Source: Desulfobacula sp. (GTDB taxonomy: Bacteria; Desulfobacterota; Desulfobacteria; Desulfobacterales; Desulfobacteraceae). Taken from it: a stretch of DNA of 9,264 bases. Each line of letters begins with the position of its first letter. The stretch's first letter is position 1. The translations under genes were made by a program, and so were the position numbers. The notes below the pieces were generated by a model. It saw only the letters and a list, made by a program, of their open reading frames with translations, made no database searches and was not told the DNA's origin. Shown here piece after piece: positions 1-5,018 of this stretch. The stretch is from contig NZ_JAIOSW010000152.1 in the NCBI RefSeq assembly GCF_021107415.1, positions 1-9,264 of the forward strand, read 5' to 3'.

Positions 1-1191
1 CATCCATTCAAAATAAGTCTTTGACCAATTATCAGGAATAATTCTTGTTCTTCCATTACGAACGGCATCTGATGCTTTTTTTGCAAGGGGATCTACCTTG
101 ACAAACCATTGTTTTGAAATAATGGGTTCAACAACCGTCCTGCACCGATAACAATTACCCACACTGTGTTTTAACGGTTCTTTTTTTACCAGCAATCCCT
201 GCTCTGTAAGAGCTTCAACAGCCTTACTTCTGCACTCAAACCGATCCAGGCCTTCAAACTGCCCCGCACCTTCCAGCATCAGCCCGTCATCATCAATTAC
301 CTTTAATTTTTCAAGTCCATGTTTTTCTCCCAGATGAAAATCATTGGGATCATGGGCGGGAGTTACCTTTAACGCCCCGGTTCCAAACTGGGTATCCACA
401 TACTCATCTTTAATAATCGGGATAATCCTGTCCGTTAAAGGAAGCATTACCTCTTTTTCTTCAAGGTCCTTGAACCGGTCATCTGTCGGATTTACTGCAA
501 CACCCGTATCCCCAAACATGGTTTCGGGCCGTGTGGTTGCAACGGTAAGGCCCTGTTTCTTATTCACAAAGGGATATCGGATATAATACAGATAACCATC
601 TTCGTCTTCATACTCAACTTCAAGATCAGCAAGGGCTGTTTTACACCGGGGGCACCAGTTAATAATATACTGACCCTGGTAAATCAGTCCTTCTTTATAA
701 AGCCTTATAAAAACCTTCCTAACGGCATCGGAAAGACCCTCGTCCATGGTAAACCGTTCACGGTCCCAGTCACAGGAGGCACCCAGTCTTTTAAGCTGGT
801 TGATAATAGCGCCTCCGGATTTCTCACGCCACTTCCAGACTTGTTTTATGAATTCCTCACGCCCGAGCTGGTCTCTTGTCTGTCCCTTTGCCGCAAGGTC
901 TCTTTCAACAACATTCTGGGTTGCAATTCCAGCATGATCTGTTCCCGGCATCCAGAGGACATTATAGCCCAAAAGCCTTCTATACCGACACATGATGTCC
1001 TGAATAACATTATTTAACGCATGGCCCATGTGAAGTACGCCAGTGACATTCGGTGGTGGAATAACTATTGAAAAGGCCTTTTTGTCACTCTTATCTTCTG
1101 CCTTAAAAAATCCATTATCAAGCCAATACTTATACCATTTTTCTTCAATGCCTGCCGGCTCATATCCTTTATCCAGAGAGTCATAACTCAT
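1..1191 (-). CDS. valS: Valyl-tRNA synthetase, N-terminal 397 residues (partial, runs off the left edge)
   Basis: Class I aminoacyl-tRNA synthetase that charges tRNA-Val with valine in the cytoplasm and edits mischarged threonine. The visible part reads without a frameshift from ATG at 1191 to the window edge. The ATP-binding signature is clear: PPPNVTG at residues 45-51, followed by the HIGH-type motif HMGH at 54-57, then GTDHAGIATQ at 83-92. A CxxC pair (C180, C183) precedes the inserted CP1 editing domain, which shows TTRPET at 219-224 and the GTGALKVTPAHD block at 270-281. A second CxxC (C347, C350) and a QWF motif mark the return to the catalytic core. The KMSKS loop, anticodon-binding domain and C-terminal coiled coil lie outside the window; the family is usually about 880-950 residues. 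The start is supported by AGGAG about 7 nt upstream. It lies 22 nt downstream of the acidic-protein gene on the same strand, so the two are probably co-transcribed. The identification is certain; only the missing C-terminus is unseen. Confidence 0.97.
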   Translation of the reverse strand, partial: MSYDSLDKGYEPAGIEEKWYKYWLDNGFFKAEDKSDKKAFSIVIPPPNVTGVLHMGHALNNVIQDIMCRYRRLLGYNVLWMPGTDHAGIATQNVVERDLAAKGQTRDQLGREEFIKQVWKWREKSGGAIINQLKRLGASCDWDRERFTMDEGLSDAVRKVFIRLYKEGLIYQGQYIINWCPRCKTALADLEVEYEDEDGYLYYIRYPFVNKKQGLTVATTRPETMFGDTGVAVNPTDDRFKDLEEKEVMLPLTDRIIPIIKDEYVDTQFGTGALKVTPAHDPNDFHLGEKHGLEKLKVIDDDGLMLEGAGQFEGLDRFECRSKAVEALTEQGLLVKKEPLKHSVGNCYRCRTVVEPIISKQWFVKVDPLAKKASDAVRNGRTRIIPDNWSKTYFEWM

Positions 1192-1213
1192 AAATCAACT
1201 CCTAAAACCCATA

Positions 1214-1819
1214 TTAATGAAAAAGGGGATTTTTTAATGAATCCCCATAACCTTTAGTATATTTAAATTGCTGAAGATTAAGATCTTTTTGCAAACACTC
1301 CTTTATCTCGGCAATTTCTTTTTCAATTACTTTTTCCATGACCTCAAACAGAATGGTTTCTATTTTATCGGCAAATTTTTTTTCAATTACTTTTTCCAAT
1401 GCAGCCTCTAATAATTCCGGAGTCAGGCTCAAATCTTGGGGTAAAACCATCTCTTGGTCATGTTCAAGCGCACTATCGTCCACCAGATCATCTGTCGGAC
1501 CATCCATCGGCTCATCTACCAGGTCATCCATCTGGTCATCTGATTCAAGCTCAAGCCCTTCGTCAAAAGAGGTTTCATCTTCCAGGTCAAAATCTTCTTC
1601 AACCTCGGCACTCTCTTCCTTTACAATATCCAGATTAAAATCAGTACGTTCTTCTTTGACAATATCCGTCAGTTCAATGACTTTGTCTTCCAGTTCAATG
1701 ACCTCAACTTTAGTTGCATGGTCGTGCCCCTCATCAGCAATATCCGTCAGTTCGATAATATACTCGTCTGTTTCATCTTCACTTAAAACATCACCATCCC
1801 AATCTGTCATATCGGCCAT
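1214..1819 (-). CDS. Highly acidic repeat protein of unknown function, 201 aa, upstream of valS
   Basis: I do not recognise a named family. The first ~125 residues are overwhelmingly Asp/Glu, look disordered, and carry a recurring short motif: IIELTDIAD at 21-29, VIELEDK at 40-46, VIELTDIVKEE at 47-57 and a weaker FNLDIVKEE at 61-69. A second repeat, DDLVDEP...DDLVDDS, lies at about 98-116. Residues ~131-180 should form amphipathic helix; EKVIEK occurs at 142-147 and again at 162-167, matching a DNA duplication offset by exactly 60 bp. There is no signal peptide or membrane segment, so it is cytoplasmic. ATG at 1819 has GAGGA about 5 nt upstream. The opposite-strand open frame (1338-1838) is a Ser-rich shadow of this acidic coding. 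The gene ends 22 nt before valS and shares its promoter. An acidic linker plus a C-terminal helical module vaguely recalls polar scaffold proteins such as PopZ, but this is only an architectural resemblance. Real gene: confident. Function: unknown. Confidence 0.85.
   Translation of the reverse strand: MADMTDWDGDVLSEDETDEYIIELTDIADEGHDHATKVEVIELEDKVIELTDIVKEERTDFNLDIVKEESAEVEEDFDLEDETSFDEGLELESDDQMDDLVDEPMDGPTDDLVDDSALEHDQEMVLPQDLSLTPELLEAALEKVIEKKFADKIETILFEVMEKVIEKEIAEIKECLQKDLNLQQFKYTKGYGDSLKNPLFH
1319..1398 (-). repeat. Two direct repeats of 20 bp, offset 60 bp, inside the acidic-protein gene
   Basis: The same 20 bases occur at 1319-1338 and 1379-1398; extended leftwards to 1311 and 1371 the copies match at 26 of 28 positions. 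The offset of exactly 20 codons gives the protein repeat EKVIEK...EKVIEK in the C-terminal helix, which suggests an internal duplication of a helical unit. Confidence 0.85.
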
Positions 1820-1880
1820 AAAGTCCTCACTTTATTAAGATATTCAAAACAATGCCCTGTCCAATATCTGCGAACATCAA

Positions 1881-1909
1881 AAAATACCAAAGCCGGATCA
1901 AAGTGTCAA
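1881..1909 (-). promoter_or_regulatory. Sigma-70 promoter for the acidic protein-valS operon
   Basis: On the minus strand a perfect -35 box TTGACA (1904-1909) is followed by a 17-bp spacer and the -10 box TATTTT (1881-1886). Transcription would start near 1874, leaving a leader of about 55 nt before ATG at 1819. No T-box or attenuator hairpin is evident in that leader. Confidence 0.75.
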
Positions 1910-1927
1910 CTATTTAAAAAAGCCATT

Positions 1928-1933
1928 TACAAT
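1928..1933 (+). promoter_or_regulatory. Candidate -10 box for rsmE
   Basis: TACAAT matches the -10 consensus at five of six positions and would give a start near 1940, about 20 nt before the rsmE ATG. No good -35 lies at the right distance; the expected place falls on the -35 box of the divergent valS-operon promoter. An alternative, TTTACA (1926) with TAAACA (1949), would make the mRNA nearly leaderless. Weak evidence for either. Confidence 0.25.
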
Positions 1934-1959
1934 GTACACTCTTTGTTTTAAACAGTTCC

Positions 1960-2694
1960 ATGATGCAAAAGTTTATTATTCCGAAAATCAATACAATACC
2001 GTCAAAAGCAAAAATCCAGGGCCAGGATGCAAAACATATTTCTAAAGTTCTCAGGTTAACCAAAGGAGACCGCATTGAAATTACCAATGGTGAAGGAAAA
2101 GATTTTACAGCCATAATTACTTTTATTTCCCTGGGTAACATAGAACTTGATATTATTGACGAATATGACTCTTTAACGGAGTCTCCCATTGATATCACGC
2201 TTTGTTCCGGCATGCTGAAAGATAAAAAAATGGACTTGGTGATTAAACATCTGACACAGCTTGGCATCCAAAAATGGATTCCCTTTTTTTGTGAACGATC
2301 TATTCCCACCCCTGACATGAAAAGGATGGAAAAACGAATAAAGCGATGGAAAATCATTGCCAGAGAATCTTTAAAACAGTGCCGAAGAAGCCGGCTGCCA
2401 CAGATTTCAAAACCATTGAGTTTTGAAAAACTGCTCAATCAGTCCGCATCCTGTGATCTGAAAATTGCGTTTTGGGAAAAGGCGACCCAAAGACTTGATA
2501 CACTGGAAAAAAATCCATCCAATCTTAAAATTATCATCTTGATCGGCCCTGAAGGAGGATTCTCAGAAACTGAAATGATAGTGGCAAAAAAAAAAGGCTT
2601 TTTATCCTATTCTCTTGGACCCAGAATTTTAAGGGCTGAAACTGCCTCCATTTCAAGTTGTACCCTGGTTCAACACATCCTCGGTGACCTATAA
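1960..2694 (+). CDS. rsmE: 16S rRNA (uracil-1498-N3)-methyltransferase
   Basis: SPOUT-family methyltransferase that uses S-adenosylmethionine to methylate N3 of U1498 in 16S rRNA of the small ribosomal subunit. The 244-residue length is normal for RsmE. The N-terminal PUA-like domain starts MQKFIIP and contains HISKVLRLTKGD (26-37). The knotted catalytic domain shows KDKKMDLVIKHLTQLG (87-102), the E-x3-Q-x2-R core of the ARESLKQCRRSRLPQI block (134-149), the SAM-binding GPEGGF (196-201) and LGPRILRAETA (219-229), all diagnostic. Two adjacent ATGs (1960 and 1963) could start it. The second matches the usual N-terminus better, and neither has a recognisable Shine-Dalgarno sequence, so initiation may be weak or nearly leaderless. 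It diverges from the acidic protein-valS operon across 140 bp and is followed after 27 nt by the tRNA-Phe promoter. No prmA-like gene sits upstream, unlike the prmA-rsmE pairing common in other bacteria. Confidence 0.95.
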   Translation: MMQKFIIPKINTIPSKAKIQGQDAKHISKVLRLTKGDRIEITNGEGKDFTAIITFISLGNIELDIIDEYDSLTESPIDITLCSGMLKDKKMDLVIKHLTQLGIQKWIPFFCERSIPTPDMKRMEKRIKRWKIIARESLKQCRRSRLPQISKPLSFEKLLNQSASCDLKIAFWEKATQRLDTLEKNPSNLKIIILIGPEGGFSETEMIVAKKKGFLSYSLGPRILRAETASISSCTLVQHILGDL

Positions 2695-2721
2695 AAACAT
2701 AAACTTTTCAAACATTTTCCC

Positions 2722-2750
2722 TTGACATAGATAGTCAAAAAGAATATATA
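2722..2750 (+). promoter_or_regulatory. Strong promoter of tRNA-Phe with GC-rich discriminator
   Basis: Perfect -35 TTGACA (2722-2727), a 17-bp spacer and -10 TATATA (2745-2750), immediately followed by GCCCTC. A GC-rich discriminator after a strong core promoter is the hallmark of stable-RNA promoters under stringent (ppGpp) control; that regulation is inferred here. The start would be near 2757, about 10 nt before the mature tRNA. Confidence 0.8.
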
Positions 2751-2766
2751 GCCCTCTGTTGTTTGA

Positions 2767-2842
2767 GCCCAGGTAGCTCAGTCGGTAGAGCAGGGGACTG
2801 AAAATCCCCGTGTCGGCAGTTCAATTCTGTCCCTGGGCACCA
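2767..2842 (+). tRNA. tRNA-Phe (anticodon GAA), CCA encoded
   Basis: All 76 nt fold canonically: acceptor GCCCAGG/CCTGGGC, D-arm GCTC/GAGC, anticodon stem GGGGA/TCCCC, five-base variable loop, and T-arm GGCAG-TTCAATT-CTGTC with one G-U pair. The anticodon loop CTGAAAA places GAA at 2800-2802, which reads UUC/UUU (Phe). The discriminator is A and the CCA tail (2840-2842) is genomically encoded. It has its own promoter and terminator, so it is a single-tRNA transcription unit. Confidence 0.97.
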
Positions 2843-2852
2843 CAAGATAATA

Positions 2853-2889
2853 AAAGGGTTCTCAATCAAAGGATTGATAACCCTTTTTT
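2853..2889 (+). terminator. Intrinsic terminator after tRNA-Phe
   Basis: AAAGGGTT (2853-2860) pairs with AACCCTTT (2879-2886) and TCAATC (2862-2867) pairs with GATTGA (2872-2877), with one C/T mismatch between them and an AAAG loop. A run of six T (2884-2889) completes the signal. It can also stop read-through from rsmE before the kinase gene. Confidence 0.85.
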
Positions 2890-2928
2890 GCTTTTGTTCT
2901 TTTAATTACAGATTATTGCAGGTTAAAG

Positions 2929-4431
2929 ATGGAAACCAATATATTACTGATTAATTATATTGAAAATTCAATCCCTGATCTTAAAAAATCAAAATTTTAT
3001 GACCGGATAGAATTCAAAACAATACCCTCCGGTCAAAATCTTGCATTTCTCCTTTCAAAAAATTCTTCTGATATTCTTGTTATCTTCATGCATAAAGAAA
3101 AAAAGGCATGGCTGGAAAAAATTGCCGGCATCACAAAAACAATGGTGGATATACAAATTATTGCCGTTGTGCCAAAAGATTTTTTTGAAACAGGGGTTAA
3201 GGCCCTTCAAAATGGTGCTTCCGACTATATGGCCCTACCTGGGACAGCGCATATATTTGATTTTTATATCAACAGGTCTTTAGAACACAACTATCTTCAT
3301 ACGCATCTTTGTTATAATGATCTCTGCTATAAAACCAGATTTGCCAGATCGGAAGATAATTACAAACAGCTTTTTAATGAAGTCCCCTGTTTTATGTATG
3401 TCCAGGACAGAGATTACCAGATTACCGATTGCAATCGCAAATTTGAAGAATATTTTGGACAACATACAGGAGAATATTGTTTTGGAATATGTAAAAACAG
3501 AGATGATCCGTGTACAAAATGCCCGGTGCAAAAAACCTTTAAAGATGGTAATAATCATGCATCGGAAATGGAAATAATTTCTTCTGATGGTATAAAACAT
3601 GTGGTTTTAAGCTGGACTGCTCCCATAAAAGACAATCATGGAAAAATTACCAATGTTCTGATCATGCTCACAGACATTACAGAGGCCCGAAGACTTGAGG
3701 GCCATTTAACATCACTCGGGTTTATGATCGGCTCCATATCCCATGGCATCAAAGGACTTCTTACAAGTCTGGATGGAGGAATATACCTGATGGATACAGG
3801 ATTTCAAACCCATAACCAGGAAAAAATAAAAGAGGGCTTTGAACTGTCCAGACAGATGACTTCCCGTATAAAAAAGCTGGTGCTGGATATTCTTTACTAT
3901 ACAAAAACCAGGACCATGGAATGGAATAACATCTCTGTTAAACAATTTATGGAAGACACCATCGACATTATTTCAACGAATGCCCGGAAAAATGCGATAA
4001 CAATCGACTACAATCTTGAAGTATTAACCAAGGACGATTTGTTTGAAATAGATGAAAAAAGTCTTCAGGCCGCCATGATCAATATTCTTGAAAATGGAAT
4101 CGAAGCCTGCATTGACAGTCCTTTGAAAAAGGAACATACCATTACATTTCATGCAAGGATAGACAAGGAAAAAGTTTTGTTCCGCATCCAGGACAATGGT
4201 CTTGGCATGGATCAATCAACCTTGAAAAATATTTTTACAATTTTCTTTTCCTCCAAAGGAAACAAAGGTACAGGCTTAGGACTCTTTATTGCTAATAAAG
4301 TCATTGGACAGCATAGAGGAGGCATTAAAGTCGAATCCGAACAGAATAAAGGTACAAAATTTTTAATTGAGATACCCAGAACCGTTCCTGAAACAGCAAG
4401 GAACCTACGGGGTGTCGCCCATTGTAATTAA
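2929..4431 (+). CDS. Soluble PAS histidine kinase with degenerate N-terminal receiver domain
   Basis: A 500-residue cytoplasmic sensor kinase with no membrane segment. Residues ~1-115 have a receiver-like fold pattern (GASDY at 96-100), but the acidic pair is N9-Y10, the phospho-acceptor position is F53, the switch Thr is Val and the conserved Lys is L103, so it should not accept phosphate. A PAS domain (~143-257) contains C184, C188, C195 and C198 (C-x3-C-x6-C-x2-C-P) and ends LTDITEARRLE. The dimerisation/phospho-acceptor helix has H272 in SISHGIKGLL, with Gly where an Asp/Glu usually follows His. The ATPase domain is complete: N-box NILENGIEA (N389), G1 DNGLGMD (422-428), G2 GNKGTGLGL (444-452). 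The ATG at 2929 has only a weak AGG upstream, and I see no convincing promoter between the tRNA terminator and the start. No cognate regulator is in the window. It ends before a shared terminator. Kinase identity is sure; signal and partner are unknown. Confidence 0.92.
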   Translation: METNILLINYIENSIPDLKKSKFYDRIEFKTIPSGQNLAFLLSKNSSDILVIFMHKEKKAWLEKIAGITKTMVDIQIIAVVPKDFFETGVKALQNGASDYMALPGTAHIFDFYINRSLEHNYLHTHLCYNDLCYKTRFARSEDNYKQLFNEVPCFMYVQDRDYQITDCNRKFEEYFGQHTGEYCFGICKNRDDPCTKCPVQKTFKDGNNHASEMEIISSDGIKHVVLSWTAPIKDNHGKITNVLIMLTDITEARRLEGHLTSLGFMIGSISHGIKGLLTSLDGGIYLMDTGFQTHNQEKIKEGFELSRQMTSRIKKLVLDILYYTKTRTMEWNNISVKQFMEDTIDIISTNARKNAITIDYNLEVLTKDDLFEIDEKSLQAAMINILENGIEACIDSPLKKEHTITFHARIDKEKVLFRIQDNGLGMDQSTLKNIFTIFFSSKGNKGTGLGLFIANKVIGQHRGGIKVESEQNKGTKFLIEIPRTVPETARNLRGVAHCN

Positions 4432-4475
4432 TGGTCAGTAATATGATACCGACACTCATTGACACATTAAAACAA

Positions 4476-4518
4476 AAAGTCCCCAGACAGTAAACTATCC
4501 AGGGACTTTAGTTTTTTT
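4476..4518 (+). terminator. Hairpin terminator, probably bidirectional, between kinase and csp genes
   Basis: AAAGTCCC (4476-4483) pairs with GGGACTTT (4502-4509); inside, GACAGT and ACTATC can pair with one mismatch around an AA loop. Seven T follow on the plus strand (4512-4518). On the minus strand the stem leads into TTTTTGTTTT, so it can end both the kinase transcript and the convergent cold-shock transcript. Confidence 0.85.
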
Positions 4519-4560
4519 AAGTCACCAAGATGACTCTTTTAGAACAAATAAAACGGTTAA

Positions 4561-4761
4561 CTATAACACGGTTACATTTGTTGCTGCAGGACCTTTCTGT
4601 CCTTCTTCGATGTCAAATGAAACACGGTCTCCTTCATTCAGGGATTTAAAACCTGTTGAATTGATACCTGAGTGATGCACAAATACATCTTTTCCGTCTT
4701 CCTGTTCGATAAATCCAAAACCTTTTGTGTCGTTAAACCATTTTACGATACCATTAGCCAT
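4561..4761 (-). CDS. Cold-shock domain protein, CspA family, 66 aa
   Basis: A single OB-fold nucleic-acid-binding protein that acts as an RNA chaperone or antiterminator on single-stranded RNA. It begins [10 protein letters not shown] and carries both RNA-binding motifs, RNP1 KGFGFI (13-18) and RNP2 VFVHH (26-30), plus the closing [10 protein letters not shown]. The 66-residue length is typical. The reading frame stays open upstream to 4848, but ATG at 4761 is the true start: homologues begin here, and AGGAG lies about 9 nt upstream. It has its own promoter (4899-4926), a leader of about 130 nt and a hairpin terminator shared with the convergent kinase gene, so it is monocistronic. A long leader is typical of cold-inducible csp genes, but not all family members respond to cold, so induction is inferred. 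I leave the symbol blank because paralogue numbering cannot be decided from sequence. Confidence 0.95.
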   Translation of the reverse strand: MANGIVKWFNDTKGFGFIEQEDGKDVFVHHSGINSTGFKSLNEGDRVSFDIEEGQKGPAATNVTVL

Positions 4762-4892
4762 ATTGGCAGTCTCCTGTAATAAAAATAAAAAATAATACCA
4801 GTTTCTAACTTTAAGAGTAATGCCGTTTTTATTATCGGGGATATACACTTTTAGAATGAAACCTATGCGCTTTACATAAAACAGCGCGAATC
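4762..4892 (-). promoter_or_regulatory. Long 5' leader of the cold-shock gene
   Basis: About 131 nt separate the predicted transcription start from the ATG. Near the 5' end, GCGCT can pair with AGCGC around an 11-nt loop; the rest is AU-rich up to the AGGAG site. A leader of this length resembles the structured thermoresponsive leaders of cspA-type mRNAs, but no established RNA motif was recognised. Confidence 0.45.
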
Positions 4893-4898
4893 AGAGGT

Positions 4899-4926
4899 AT
4901 AATATATGAATAAAGGAAAAAGTCAA
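4899..4926 (-). promoter_or_regulatory. Sigma-70 promoter of the cold-shock gene
   Basis: Minus-strand -35 TTGACT (4921-4926) and -10 TATTAT (4899-4904) with a 16-bp spacer; each box matches the consensus at five of six positions. The predicted start is near 4892. Confidence 0.7.
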
Positions 4927-4927
4927 G

Positions 4928-4951
4928 CGTTAAATGAATTTCGTTAAATGA
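4928..4951. repeat. Two 10-bp direct repeats just upstream of the csp -35 box
   Basis: CGTTAAATGA occurs at 4928-4937 and again at 4942-4951 (14-bp period), starting 2 bp beyond the -35 box of the csp promoter. The location suits an activator site or an AT-rich UP element; no factor is identified. Confidence 0.5.
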
Positions 4952-5018
4952 GTTTCTACTTTTAACCCTCATCTTGAATAATACAAGCATGCATCAAAAA
5001 GGCCTTAAAAACCAATTT

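Noticed and set aside
1338..1838. 166-aa Ser-rich open frame on plus strand
   Set aside because: It is the antisense shadow of the Asp/Glu-rich gene; GAN/GAR codons read backwards give Ser-rich protein. No ribosome site or family resemblance.
1914..2438. 174-aa open frame antisense to rsmE
   Set aside because: No recognisable family or plausible composition, and it lies opposite a well-supported RsmE gene.
2888..2916. Candidate promoter for the soluble kinase (TTGCTT, 17-bp spacer, GATTAT)
   Set aside because: Both boxes match poorly, the -35 overlaps the terminator T-tract, and the start would fall on the ribosome-binding region.
4762..4848. N-terminal extension of the cold-shock protein, frame open to 4848
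   Set aside because: Family members begin [13 protein letters not shown] at 4761, the Shine-Dalgarno sits just before that ATG, and the extension lies in the predicted untranslated leader.
4975..5018. Possible terminator after the hybrid kinase gene
   Set aside because: The palindrome AAGGCCTT is too short to form a hairpin and no stable stem with a T-tract was found; transcription may continue toward the csp gene.
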